Origin: Shouchella hunanensis
GTDB lineage: Bacteria > Bacillota > Bacilli > Bacillales > Bacillaceae_D
Reading direction: 5' to 3'
DNA length: 64,000 nucleotides
Assembly: GCF_028735875.1 (NCBI RefSeq)
Contig: NZ_CP117834.1
Coordinates: forward strand, 558,001 to 622,000
The notes under the pieces were generated by a model. It had not been told where the DNA came from. It did not search any database and worked only from the letters and a program-made list of their open reading frames with translations. The position numbers and the translations under genes are program-made. Shown here one piece after another: positions 43,062-52,194 of the stretch. The first letter of the stretch is position 1; each line of letters opens with the position of its first letter.

Positions 43062-45242
43062 TCAAGAAGTGATTTGATTCAGCATCTTTTTCCAATTTTC
43101 ATCAAATTTATTTTTATCGAACCGTTGGTTATCGTGACTATAAATATACCGTTCATACACCTCTACCAAACGCATCATTGTTCGATCCTCTAAGCCTAAT
43201 TCATTCTCTACATTATGAGCATATTCTTTCAATGTTTGATGGGATTGTCTCTTGATTCCGTATAGACGCAGTACCCACATTAATCGCTCAAATGACGTCG
43301 CATAGTCGTCTACCGTTTTAGCCGTTTGTTGTTTTGCCTTAATATAGCGTATCGCAAACGTTTTTCTAAAAAGAAACACGACAATCGCTCCTACAAGTGC
43401 AAGTGCTAAACTACCAAAAACAAAAAGACCGGTTGTTCCACGCTCTGTTTGCGCAGATGTCTCTGCCACTTCATCCTCTTGAACGTCTTCTTGCTGGCTT
43501 TCTTCTTGCTGTTCTTCTGAATCATTTTGATCTTCTGGAGTCGGAATGTCTTCAGTTTCATCTACATTTGAATCCACTTGTTCTTGTTCAAATTCAAATC
43601 CAGAAAAACTGGGTGTTGGTTCAAATGAAACCCATCCAGCACTTGGAAAATACACTTCAACCCATGAATGCGCGTTGTTGTTTGAAATTAAATATTCCTC
43701 GTATTCATCATTTACTTCAACTCGTTCTCCTTCAGTAAAGCCTTTTACCCATCGAGTAGGTATATCAAGGGTACGAAGCATGACAGCCATTGCTGTTGAG
43801 AAATTATCACAATACCCTCTTTGTGTCTCAAACAAAAATTGATCAACATAATCTTGATTTCCACTCGGCACAGGTACATCTTCTGTTTCATACGAGAATG
43901 ACGGACCACGTAAATAGAGCTCAATGGCCATCACTTGATCATAAACCGTGTCTCTACCTTCAGTCAGTTCTTCAGCAAGCTCCCTCACTCTATCGGGCAG
44001 GTCATCTGGTACTTGCGTGTAAAGATCCATTTCAAGATCAGAGACTTGATCATCTTCTCTTAAACCAGCGACTTGGAACGTTTGCTCATAATACGTTACA
44101 TCATATTGATTCGGTGGAGCTTGTCCATCTACTAACGTTGCTTGATTGGAAATCGGATGAATGACAATTGCTTCTGATTCACCTGTGTTCATCAGCTCAA
44201 GTTCACTGGACACCAGCTCACCAGGGTAAAAAAGATGGTTAAATCGTTGCTCTCCCTCACCATAAAACTGTAGTTGAGCTTCTTTTTCTTCACGAATAAC
44301 AGAGATTAGCTCTTCCTCTTGTAATGGTGGAGTTTGGCCGGTATCATTCGTATTGTCCAAAGAAAGTTCCCAGCCTGAGCCTGTATACACATTTTTCGCT
44401 TCCCCTTTCCAATAAGAGCCTTCCTCTATACGGGCATAAAAGACTGGGGTATCGTCGTCTACAAAACCTCCACCTAACCTACTGTCATCTTCACTGTAGC
44501 CAATGCGCTGAGTTGGTGTACCACCGCTTGAAAAACCGAGGATGGATTCAAGATACGGTACAGGATCAGACCACTGCGGCTCGGGTTTTGGCATCACAAA
44601 GCTAATAGCGGCGGCAGTTAGAATAAAAATGCTGCTAAATGCCATCACCTTACCTAATCGGCCAAAGGAAAAAGCCGTATTTCCTTCCCCATTTTTCAAT
44701 ACTCGCAATGTGACAAGTAGTATTAGGCCAACCACAAAAATGCGTACAATAGATGCATCTCCACTATATTCAGTAAAGGAGTCAATCGCACCTACATAAA
44801 TAATACTTACAATTAGAAACAGCAAAATTCTACGAGCATGAATAATCCAGTAATGGAGCAAGTAGCTTAATATTGACAATAAGACAATAAAGAGAAACGT
44901 TCTAAAAAGAGCAGACAATTCGACGACATTTCCTGAAAGAATAAAGACACTGTTTTCAAAGAAGTGTTGTGCCAATAAAGCAAACCAAGAATCCGATGAG
45001 CCAGGCTCAGGTGGGAATAACCAGAACAAGGCACCGATAATGATGACTGCTCTGAGAAAAAACGATACGATCATGGGTAAACGTACTAATGTAACGAGAA
45101 AAAATAGCCCTGAAATGGTAATAAAAGCAGGAATATCGCCGCCATTCGTAATATAAGGAACTGGGTATAGCCATTCTAGCAGCAAAATAAAACCGAGGGC
45201 ATACAAAAAAACATCTCGAAATAAAAAGCTTTTAGGCTCCAT
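43062..45242 (-). CDS. TgpA-like transmembrane transglutaminase (YebA type)
   Basis: An N-terminal TgpA/DUF3488 region with six to seven membrane helices is followed by an outside transglutaminase-like domain, with Cys in RGYCDNFSTAMAVML, His in NNAHSWVEVYF and FEPTPSF, an acidic Glu/Asp-rich linker, one more helix and a cytosolic C-terminal tail. It likely acts as a protease or amide-transferring enzyme on surface proteins; the substrate is unknown. It overlaps the DUF58 gene by 11 bp. AAAGGGG before ATG 45242 is favoured over GTG 45251. With DUF58 and MoxR it forms the yeaC-yeaD-yebA operon upstream of guaA. Confidence 0.92.
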   Translation of the reverse strand: MEPKSFLFRDVFLYALGFILLLEWLYPVPYITNGGDIPAFITISGLFFLVTLVRLPMIVSFFLRAVIIIGALFWLFPPEPGSSDSWFALLAQHFFENSVFILSGNVVELSALFRTFLFIVLLSILSYLLHYWIIHARRILLFLIVSIIYVGAIDSFTEYSGDASIVRIFVVGLILLVTLRVLKNGEGNTAFSFGRLGKVMAFSSIFILTAAAISFVMPKPEPQWSDPVPYLESILGFSSGGTPTQRIGYSEDDSRLGGGFVDDDTPVFYARIEEGSYWKGEAKNVYTGSGWELSLDNTNDTGQTPPLQEEELISVIREEKEAQLQFYGEGEQRFNHLFYPGELVSSELELMNTGESEAIVIHPISNQATLVDGQAPPNQYDVTYYEQTFQVAGLREDDQVSDLEMDLYTQVPDDLPDRVRELAEELTEGRDTVYDQVMAIELYLRGPSFSYETEDVPVPSGNQDYVDQFLFETQRGYCDNFSTAMAVMLRTLDIPTRWVKGFTEGERVEVNDEYEEYLISNNNAHSWVEVYFPSAGWVSFEPTPSFSGFEFEQEQVDSNVDETEDIPTPEDQNDSEEQQEESQQEDVQEDEVAETSAQTERGTTGLFVFGSLALALVGAIVVFLFRKTFAIRYIKAKQQTAKTVDDYATSFERLMWVLRLYGIKRQSHQTLKEYAHNVENELGLEDRTMMRLVEVYERYIYSHDNQRFDKNKFDENWKKMLNQITS

Positions 45243-46416
45243 AAAATTCACCCCTTTGACGATCCTCAGTATGTTGATATTGGGGGATAAAGACCTGTCC
45301 TCCTGCTTTGCTCACCTCAAAAACGGCTTCTTGTGATAGGGCTTCTGTGGTAACGATAAATACGCGTCGTTGGTGCGAGACGTTTCTTCGAATAACATCT
45401 ATCGCCATTTCTGAATAGCGAGGTGTCACAATGAAACAAATCCCTTGATCCTTTTCTAAATGAGGGAGAGTGGTATCATTAGTGGGGATTGGATTAATTA
45501 ATGCAAACAATCGTAAAGAATGCCTCCAATCGTTGAACGTGACAAAAGTACGAATCCATTCTTGATTGTACACATATATCGTTGTATGAACATGGTCCTG
45601 GATGAAAGCTGCATGAATAGATACAGCCTCTTTTATGCTTTCTTCATATTGTATAGGATCCTCTAGCGCATCCACCTCTTGTGCCACATGTACAATTTCC
45701 ACATGCTGGTCTTCTTCTGTTTCAAATTCTTTTGTTAAAAGTCCATTCACACCAGCAGAACGCTTCCAATCAATTTTACTTAAACGATCTCCCGAAATAT
45801 ACGGACGAATACTTGAGAGGACATCATCGTGAAAGCCTTTATGGAAATGGTCGGCTTTATTCGCATATGCAAATAACGCTTTTTTATTTGTAATGGGGTA
45901 AAAAGCTGGCGATATCACAATTTCTGTATCGGAATGTAACGTTCGTTTTACACTTATTAACCCAAACAGATCGTTGGCGTGTACAATCGTTTCATTGAAT
46001 TGATAAACCCCACGTTGTAATGCCTTTGCTTCATAAGAGAGCATTAACTGTTTATCGAATGAAAAAGAAAACAGTTGATGGTTTCTCTCCGATACAAATG
46101 TTTCAGGTGTGGTGTCAGACAAATGATAATAGAAGAATGGCGTATAGACAGGTTTTTCTACGATCACATCAATAGTTAGAACTTCTCCAACTTCAATGTT
46201 ACTTTCCGTAACCGTTCGCTTTAGCTTTAGTCCAATAATGGATAAGAACGGGATGATACTAGAAAAAAGAAAAACGACGACTAGACCGTAAAATAAAAAC
46301 CAACTAACAAATCCACCTTGAAACATTGCAAAGCTAAACGACAGCAAAAAAATGGCGATGGCAAGAATCCACCTAAAAAGAAAACGGCTCGTTTTGCTTA
46401 GCGAGGAGGTCTTCAT
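45232..46416 (-). CDS. DUF58 membrane protein (YeaD type)
   Basis: Two membrane helices at the N-terminus (residues about 12-60) precede a beta region and the DUF58 motif SSIRPYISGDRLSKIDWKRSA, a conserved part of a von Willebrand A-like fold. The 394-residue length is normal. DUF58 proteins work with MoxR ATPases, usually in the same operon, to assemble or remodel an unknown complex at the membrane. It overlaps the MoxR gene by 4 bp (ATGA) and TgpA by 11 bp. Confidence 0.92.
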   Translation of the reverse strand: MKTSSLSKTSRFLFRWILAIAIFLLSFSFAMFQGGFVSWFLFYGLVVVFLFSSIIPFLSIIGLKLKRTVTESNIEVGEVLTIDVIVEKPVYTPFFYYHLSDTTPETFVSERNHQLFSFSFDKQLMLSYEAKALQRGVYQFNETIVHANDLFGLISVKRTLHSDTEIVISPAFYPITNKKALFAYANKADHFHKGFHDDVLSSIRPYISGDRLSKIDWKRSAGVNGLLTKEFETEEDQHVEIVHVAQEVDALEDPIQYEESIKEAVSIHAAFIQDHVHTTIYVYNQEWIRTFVTFNDWRHSLRLFALINPIPTNDTTLPHLEKDQGICFIVTPRYSEMAIDVIRRNVSHQRRVFIVTTEALSQEAVFEVSKAGGQVFIPQYQHTEDRQRGEFYGA

Positions 46417-47381
46417 TTCACTTTTTCCTTTTTATCGACTAACGGGACGCGAATATGGGCGATAACGTCCTCTAGCACCGCATCTACCTTTTTCACTTTT
46501 AATAGAGATTCATTGGTTAATCGAATCCGGTGTCCAAGTACGGATAAAGCAATATCTTTTACATCGTCAGGGCTCACATAATCGCGACCATTAATGAGTG
46601 CATTGGCTTGACTCGCTTTCATAAGCGCAATGGTTGCTCTTGGACTAGCACCGAGCTCGATATCTCGATTGGTTCTTGTAGCATGTATTAGGTTAACAAT
46701 ATACGTTTTTACACTTTCATGAATAAAAATATCCCGAGCTACCTTTTGCAGTTCAATGACTTGATCTAAATTAATGACATTTGTAATGGCATCAATTGGA
46801 TGCTCTCTTTCAACTCGATTCAGTAATTCCAATTCTTCTTCCACAGTAGGGTACCCAAGTTGAATCTTAACTAAAAATCGATCAAGCTGTGCCTCTGGCA
46901 AAGGGAATGTTCCTGCATATTCAATTGGGTTTTGAGTTGCAAGAACGAAAAAGGGAGCATGAATGTGCATCGTCTCACCATCAACTGTCACATTTCCCTC
47001 TTCCAATGCTTCAAGTAAAGCAGATTGTGTTTTAGGTGAGGTACGATTAATTTCATCGGCAAGTACGACATTTGCCATAATAGGTCCTGGTTTAAATTCA
47101 AATAATTGAGTCTTTTGATTATAAATGGCAGCACCTGTTACATCGGAAGGTAATAAATCTGGTGTAAATTGAATTCGCTTAAATTCCCCACCGATGGTTT
47201 TTGCCATTGCTCGTACAAATACAGTCTTCCCCACACCTGGTACGTCTTCCAGCAGCACGTGACCACCTGCAAGTAAGGCTACTAATGAGAGTTTAATCTC
47301 TTTACGCTTGCCAATAATTACTTTTTCAACGTTATCAATAATTGTGTCTATCGTGTTAATGTACGAATGGAAAGTGGTCAT
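46413..47381 (-). CDS. MoxR-family AAA+ ATPase (YeaC type)
   Basis: Walker A LEDVPGVGKTVFVRA, Walker B VVLADEINRT, sensor 1 in LATQNPIEYAGTFPLPEAQLDRF (also the MoxR signature), and a C-terminal lid with GASPRATIAL. At 322 residues it is full length. MoxR ATPases act as chaperones with a VWA-type partner, here the adjacent DUF58 gene. ATG 47381 is chosen over an upstream in-frame start at 47417; the ribosome binding site is weak (AGGATTC close by, GGGGGA further away). Confidence 0.94.
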   Translation of the reverse strand: MTTFHSYINTIDTIIDNVEKVIIGKRKEIKLSLVALLAGGHVLLEDVPGVGKTVFVRAMAKTIGGEFKRIQFTPDLLPSDVTGAAIYNQKTQLFEFKPGPIMANVVLADEINRTSPKTQSALLEALEEGNVTVDGETMHIHAPFFVLATQNPIEYAGTFPLPEAQLDRFLVKIQLGYPTVEEELELLNRVEREHPIDAITNVINLDQVIELQKVARDIFIHESVKTYIVNLIHATRTNRDIELGASPRATIALMKASQANALINGRDYVSPDDVKDIALSVLGHRIRLTNESLLKVKKVDAVLEDVIAHIRVPLVDKKEKVK

Positions 47382-47584
47382 GAATCCTGTTGTCCCCCTA
47401 TAACTGCACTTTTTCATATTGTACCATCTTCATCTTGTAGAATAATAGTAGCAGACTCGCAACATCCTCATTTACATATACCCTATTATCAATTGTATTC
47501 GCAATAAGATTAAGTCAATGTCCTATCTATACAACGTGATCATCATTTAATCTTAAAAGCCCTATTTAGTAAGAGAAAAAGGAT

Positions 47585-47643
47585 AAGCGGCGCTTAAATG
47601 GTGAGGCAGCACCGCCGAAGTAGGTTGAGGATGAGAACTCCTC
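47585..47643 (+). other. GC-rich structured segment in an intergenic gap
   Basis: CGGC (47588-47591), GGTG (47600-47603), CACC (47610-47613) and GCCG (47614-47617) form a stacked double hairpin, followed by GAGGA/TCCTC (47627-47631 with 47639-47643). It stands out from the A/T-rich gap 47382-47672 and may be a structured RNA or a dispersed repeat. Confidence 0.35.
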
Positions 47644-47672
47644 TTTATTAAGATGCTTATTTTTACAATCCG

Positions 47673-48230
47673 TTACAATTGGCGAAAGACTTGCACTAAG
47701 TCTTTTTCAATCGTTGCCCACGTAGTTTCCTGTTTAAACAGTTGATGCATTTTTGGAATGAACGTCTCTTTAAACGCAAGCTCATATTGAGGAGAATCTT
47801 TTTCAGGTAACAAAGCCTTATAGTTTGAAACGATTTCCTCTACCGCTGCAGCCCTCGGTCCCCATTTCGCTATTTCTTCCCCTTTTTCGTTTATAAAAAT
47901 GATAATCGGTATTGAACGGGCTGTTCCGTTCGTTAAATAACGATCCATTAATTCTACATTCTCATCGCGAATTAAAAACCGGCACTCCATTAAGCTATTG
48001 TTTGCTAACTTTAGCAAAATCGGAATATTCACCATGGCATCCCCACACCAATCAGCAGTTAGCACGATGGCTTTTATTCCTTTTCCTGTGACAGCTTGTG
48101 TAACATTCTCAGCTTCTTGACTCAATTGATACGTATGGTATATCGACCGTAACGTCTCTTGATTTACTTGCATCGATTCGACATATTCTTGAGCAGTCAT
48201 TCCTTTTTTAAACCATTCGAATAAATTCAC
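47673..48230 (-). CDS. Thioredoxin-like protein with a single active-site Cys
   Basis: GTG 48230 is set by AAAGGAG at 8 nt. The 185-residue product has a helical N-terminus and a thioredoxin-like fold with IVLTADWCGDAMVNIPIL, where WCGD replaces the CxxC of thioredoxin; cis-Pro in RSIPIIIFI. It suits the Thioredoxin_9 group, whose function is not known; one Cys would allow mixed disulfide or bacillithiol chemistry but not the normal cycle. Single gene between the MoxR operon and a divergent phosphoesterase. Confidence 0.85.
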   Translation of the reverse strand: MNLFEWFKKGMTAQEYVESMQVNQETLRSIYHTYQLSQEAENVTQAVTGKGIKAIVLTADWCGDAMVNIPILLKLANNSLMECRFLIRDENVELMDRYLTNGTARSIPIIIFINEKGEEIAKWGPRAAAVEEIVSNYKALLPEKDSPQYELAFKETFIPKMHQLFKQETTWATIEKDLVQVFRQL

Positions 48231-48390
48231 TATAGATACTCCTTTACCGTTCATCATTTGGCTATAGTTTACCACAGTTTCAATGCTTAAGCCCCAAGAA
48301 TGATTGCAGACGTTTTTTTCTTACAGAATCGGTTATAATTCCTCTTCTTTTCACACACACTATTGAAAAATGAGGAGGAGTAATTATAAA

Positions 48391-49338
48391 ATGGGTCACC
48401 TAAAGAAAACGATTGCAATCCTATCCTTTGTTATGCTACTTCTTGGGCTACTCATCCAATCGTCTCACCCCGTTGAAGCGAAAAATGATCGCCCTTTTTC
48501 CTTTGTATGGATGTCCGATACACAATACTACTCACAGAAATACCCTTATATTTATGACCAAATGACATCTTGGATTGTTGACCACTCAAAAGAAGAGAAT
48601 CTTAAGTATGTTATACACACTGGGGATATTATCGACCGAATGAACAATGAGTTTGAATGGATCCAAGCTGATGTTGCCATGAAGAAACTGGATCAAGCAA
48701 ATATGCCTTACGGAGTCCTAGCTGGCAATCACGACATCAATCATAACGATCGCGATTATACTTTGTTCAAAACCTACTTTGGGGAAGAGCGCTTTAAACC
48801 GATGAAAGCATTTAAAGGATCGTACCAGAACAATGAGGCTCACTACGATATAATAGAAGTAAACCGACATAAAATCCTTATTTTGTACATTGGCTTTGGC
48901 TGGAATCAGCAAACCATTTCCTGGGCTGAAGATGTGTTACAGACGCACCCTGATCATCCTGTCATACTAGCAACTCATCGGTATTTACAAGTTGATGGAC
49001 AGCGCTCGAAAGATGGCGAAACACTCTTTAGAAAACTTGTCATGCCTTATGAAAATGTTCAGCTTGTACTGAGCGGACACTACCATGGACATGCACAGCG
49101 GTTTGATAGATTGGATCAAGATGGGGACGGTATAAACGAACGAATGGTTGTTCAATTGTTATCTGATTATCAAAGCTATGATAAAGGCGGTAACGGATTT
49201 ATGAGAATCTTAACGTTTCATCCTGCTACTTCTTCAGTAGCCATTCGAACATATTCACCATTCACAGGTGAACATTTACTTGAAGATGAAGAATTCCAAA
49301 AAATTCCAATGAGTTTTCATTTTCCATTTGCTTTTTAA
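48391..49338 (+). CDS. Secreted calcineurin-like metallophosphoesterase
   Basis: A clear signal peptide (KKTIAILSFVMLLLGLLIQ, cleavage near VEA-K) leads a 315-residue protein with VWMSDTQYYSQKYP, VIHTGDIID, LAGNHDIN, THRYL and LSGHYHGHAQR, a full set of metal ligands. Outside the cell it may split phosphate from nucleotides or teichoic acid products. AGGAGGAG stands 10 nt before ATG 48391. It has no partner gene nearby. Confidence 0.88.
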   Translation: MGHLKKTIAILSFVMLLLGLLIQSSHPVEAKNDRPFSFVWMSDTQYYSQKYPYIYDQMTSWIVDHSKEENLKYVIHTGDIIDRMNNEFEWIQADVAMKKLDQANMPYGVLAGNHDINHNDRDYTLFKTYFGEERFKPMKAFKGSYQNNEAHYDIIEVNRHKILILYIGFGWNQQTISWAEDVLQTHPDHPVILATHRYLQVDGQRSKDGETLFRKLVMPYENVQLVLSGHYHGHAQRFDRLDQDGDGINERMVVQLLSDYQSYDKGGNGFMRILTFHPATSSVAIRTYSPFTGEHLLEDEEFQKIPMSFHFPFAF

Positions 49339-49365
49339 CATATCGCCCAAATTCCATTCCGCGTT

Positions 49366-49389
49366 CACCTTTTTAAGTGTACAGCCATA
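49366..49389 (+). promoter_or_regulatory. Sigma-K-like promoter before the yjcZ-like gene
   Basis: CACC (49366-49369), a 16-bp spacer and CATATTGTG (from 49386) fit the sigma-K pattern CAC...CATAnnnTA in part. The next gene is a small spore-type protein. Confidence 0.4.
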
Positions 49390-49421
49390 TTGTGTACTAA
49401 CCAAGAAAGGTGGTGCTTAAT

Positions 49422-49664
49422 ATGAGCTATTATCAAGCTGGTTACGGAAATCCTTGTTGTCCTCCACCACCTTGTGGAGGATATGGTTACGGTCCAGGTC
49501 CAGGCGGTTACGGACCTGGATACGGTGGGTACGGTGGTGGCTGGGCTATTGGCATTGTCGTCGTACTGTTCATCCTTATCATTATTATTGGTGGGGCTGG
49601 CTTCTGGGGTGGCGGCTTTGGTGCTGGTGGTTATGGCCCTGGCCCAGGTGGTAAACCTTGCTAA
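49422..49664 (+). CDS. YjcZ-family small sporulation protein
   Basis: The 80-residue product is a Gly-Tyr-Pro-rich N-terminus (YYQAGYGNPCCPPPPCGG) plus a C-terminal hydrophobic helix (AIGIVVVLFILIIIIGGAGFW), the YjcZ plan. Such proteins are found in the spore of Bacillus. AAAGGTGG with 8-nt spacing sets ATG 49422. It converges with another Gly-Tyr-rich gene, sharing one terminator. Confidence 0.85.
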   Translation: MSYYQAGYGNPCCPPPPCGGYGYGPGPGGYGPGYGGYGGGWAIGIVVVLFILIIIIGGAGFWGGGFGAGGYGPGPGGKPC

Positions 49665-49665
49665 C

Positions 49666-49700
49666 AAAAAGACATCAGCACATGTGCTGATGTCTTTTTG
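49666..49700. terminator. Bidirectional terminator between two spore-type genes
   Basis: A perfect 15-bp stem (49666-49680 with 49685-49699), with A run before and T run after. Confidence 0.95.
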
Positions 49701-49946
49701 TTAATAATAGTATCCTCCGCCATACGGTGGATACCCATACGGTGGATAACCGCCATAGCCATAGCCATAACCGGGACCGCCGCCAAAAAGATAGGGCGCA
49801 ACAAGCGCTCCTCCTAAGCCACCAACGAAACCACCTAACAGTGCATTTCCCCCTCCATAAAAGGGTCTTCTACCATAGCCACCGTATCCAAAGGGTCTGC
49901 GGAAATCTTGAGGCGTTTGCCTCATATATCTATATGGTGGATGCAT
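49701..49946 (-). CDS. Gly-Tyr-Pro-rich spore coat-like protein
   Basis: AGGAGG 10 nt before ATG 49946 sets the start. The 81-residue product has Arg-rich RYMRQTPQDFRRPF, a Gly-Ala stretch (GGFVGGLGGALVAPYLFGGG) and a Tyr-Gly-Pro tail (GYPPYGYPPYGGGYYY). Composition is like Tyr-rich spore coat or crust proteins that crosslink. A near-consensus sigma-K promoter lies upstream, which supports expression in the mother cell. Confidence 0.75.
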   Translation of the reverse strand: MHPPYRYMRQTPQDFRRPFGYGGYGRRPFYGGGNALLGGFVGGLGGALVAPYLFGGGPGYGYGYGGYPPYGYPPYGGGYYY

Positions 49947-49976
49947 GTGTATGAAACCTCCTAGCCAGTTATGAGG

Positions 49977-50005
49977 TATACTATGCGGAGACAACCAGGC
50001 ATGTG
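49977..50005 (-). promoter_or_regulatory. Sigma-K promoter of the coat-like gene
   Basis: On the minus strand CACA (50002-50005), a 16-bp spacer and CATAGTATA (49977-49985) match sigma-K -35 and -10 patterns; the -10 is perfect for CATAnnnTA. Confidence 0.65.
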
Positions 50006-50023
50006 CTGAGCAAAAAGAAAAAT

Positions 50024-52009
50024 TTAATCAAGAAACGTGTTATACATGTGGTCAATAATCGGAAGCACGTCACCACTTCCAACTCCCTCTTGCATGATCG
50101 CGAGCAGTAAATTTGATTCATCACTCTCATAACTCACTACCCAGCCGAGTGTATCTTCACCTACCTCAGCTGTTCCTGTTTTTGCCGCAATGGCATAATC
50201 GTTTCGTTCTAAAGAATGTGCTGTTCCATGGTCGCTAGATACAACATACTTTAATGCCTCATCAACCAATGTAGCAGTCTCAGCCGATACAGGCTCCATT
50301 AACACTTGCCCCGTCTCTTCTTCTTGCTCCAAGATAGGCTGAATAAGTTGGCCTTCATTTATGAATGTTGTAAACATCGCTGCTAGATGAACAGGGTTTG
50401 TTAAGATTTCTCCTTGGCCATAACCCGTATCGGCAAGCTGAATCTCTGATTTAAATCCTTCTTCTCCTGTAAGCAGTGATTGCTGAAGAGAATAGGTAAA
50501 TGCAAACGTTTCGTTAAACCCAAACGCCTCTGCTCCAGCTAGCAGTTCCTCCTCCCCTATTGCAAGCGCAGCTTGGGCAAAATAAATATTATCTGAATAC
50601 GCCATGGCATCAAATAAGTCAACTGCTCCATTTGGATCTGTCACACGTCGAACGTGATAACCGCCCCAATCTGAATCGGCTGGCTGCCATTCGTGACCAG
50701 GTTCGTCAACGGTTTCATTCGGATCTACCGTACCTGAATCAACACCAATTGCGGCAGTGATAGCTTTCATTGTAGAACCGGGTGAAAAACGATTTGAAAA
50801 ACGATTTAATAATGGCTGGTCTTCGTTTTCTTCCAGCTCCTCACGTTGAGCACTAGGCAGCCCTAAGGTCATTTGGTTTGGATCATAACTAGGTGAACTT
50901 ACTAACGCTAGCGTTTCTCCTGTTTCAGAATCAAGGGCAACAGCAGTGCCAGGCTCTCCGTCTAATTCGTTCATTAGCTCTTCTTGTAGATCCATTCGAA
51001 TCGTAAGATGGACATTATCACCATCCTCCGCTTCTCGTTCCACAATCGTTTCTTTTCGTTCACCATCAGCATCGACGATAACGATTTCCCCACCAGGAGC
51101 ACCACGTAGCTGTTCTTCCTTTATTAGTTCTAAACCTGTTTGCCCTACAAGAGATTGTTCTGTGTACCCTTCCTCTCTTCGCTCTTCAAGCTGCTCTGCG
51201 GTTATAGGGCGTATGTAGCCTATTAGGTGCGCCGCCGCTTCACCGAAAGGATAGACCCGTCCTTCACTCATTTGATACGTGAATCCAGGCACGTCCTCAT
51301 ATAGCGCTTCAATCGCCTCCAATTCAGAGGCTGGCATTTGGCCAATTAAGACAAGGCTACCTTCTTCCACCCAGCTTTGATCTAACGCTTGCTCAATTGA
51401 CTCCTTTGAACGTCCCAATCGATCCGCGATTTCTGCTATTTCAGACTCTTCCTCTTCAAATCGATTCGGTACAACCGCTAAATCAATGACTTCCCCATTG
51501 ATAGCTAAACCCTGCCCCTCTTTATCAAAGATTTCTCCACGTTTTTGTTTAGAAGCGTTGTACCTAACTGAATCTTCATCACTCAAATCAGGAAAGATGA
51601 GTTGAGAACCCCACTCTAGTTTCCAACTAGGATCGTCTTCTCGTTCATCCCAAACGAAAGAAAGCTGCTCTTCAAATTCGTACTCGCCAGCAACTGTGGT
51701 CATAGAAACGTTTACAGGAATTTGTTCTTCATTTTCTCCTGTAAACTCCTCAGGAACAATCGCTTCTATAGTAAAGTCATTTATTAGTCCATCATAAATA
51801 TTTTCATAACGCGCTATAAAATCTTCTTCCGATATAGACTCTTGAACGTCACTTGTTACCATCTGATACATAGAAGCATAGTCACGATTTTCCCAATGGT
51901 CGATAAATGACTGAGCTGAATTTTCTGGTGTCTCTGTTGAACATGCTGCTAAAAATATGCTAATAATTGAAAAAGTGCTAAATACGGCTGCTTTCTTCAA
52001 TCCATTCAA
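50024..52009 (-). CDS. pbpC: Lipoprotein penicillin-binding protein 3 (PBP2a-like)
   Basis: A lipobox signal (ISIFLAACSTE) leads an NTF2-like MecA N-domain (about residues 25-145), a PBP dimer domain and a transpeptidase domain with all three motifs: STMK in FSPGSTMKAI, SDN in AYSDNIYF, and KTG in AAKTGTAEVG. At 661 residues it matches B. subtilis PbpC. It is a low-affinity class B enzyme that crosslinks peptidoglycan outside the membrane. The outside part is very acidic, fitting a high-pH or high-salt setting. It stands alone. Confidence 0.94.
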   Translation of the reverse strand: MNGLKKAAVFSTFSIISIFLAACSTETPENSAQSFIDHWENRDYASMYQMVTSDVQESISEEDFIARYENIYDGLINDFTIEAIVPEEFTGENEEQIPVNVSMTTVAGEYEFEEQLSFVWDEREDDPSWKLEWGSQLIFPDLSDEDSVRYNASKQKRGEIFDKEGQGLAINGEVIDLAVVPNRFEEEESEIAEIADRLGRSKESIEQALDQSWVEEGSLVLIGQMPASELEAIEALYEDVPGFTYQMSEGRVYPFGEAAAHLIGYIRPITAEQLEERREEGYTEQSLVGQTGLELIKEEQLRGAPGGEIVIVDADGERKETIVEREAEDGDNVHLTIRMDLQEELMNELDGEPGTAVALDSETGETLALVSSPSYDPNQMTLGLPSAQREELEENEDQPLLNRFSNRFSPGSTMKAITAAIGVDSGTVDPNETVDEPGHEWQPADSDWGGYHVRRVTDPNGAVDLFDAMAYSDNIYFAQAALAIGEEELLAGAEAFGFNETFAFTYSLQQSLLTGEEGFKSEIQLADTGYGQGEILTNPVHLAAMFTTFINEGQLIQPILEQEEETGQVLMEPVSAETATLVDEALKYVVSSDHGTAHSLERNDYAIAAKTGTAEVGEDTLGWVVSYESDESNLLLAIMQEGVGSGDVLPIIDHMYNTFLD

Positions 52010-52194
52010 TCCCCTTTTTTACATTTCAATTTCCTTTCCATTACATTCACTTTACCATACTCCAAATCCGGTTTGAACCATTTCACTTTGATAAACGTAA
52101 GCAGTAAACACAAAAAACACGAAAAACAGGCAGATGATTCCGAGCGCATTCCCCTCGCCTATCATGTCCTATCTCGCGTGTTTTTCGTCATTGT

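Noticed and set aside
43397-44799. Several plus-strand frames of 85-124 codons across tgpA
   Set aside because: Shadows of a long acidic membrane protein gene on the minus strand; no ribosome binding sites or conserved features.
47585-47643. Lysine or glycine riboswitch, because of GCCGAAG
   Set aside because: Only that short string matches; the other conserved segments of these aptamers are missing, and no downstream gene fits.
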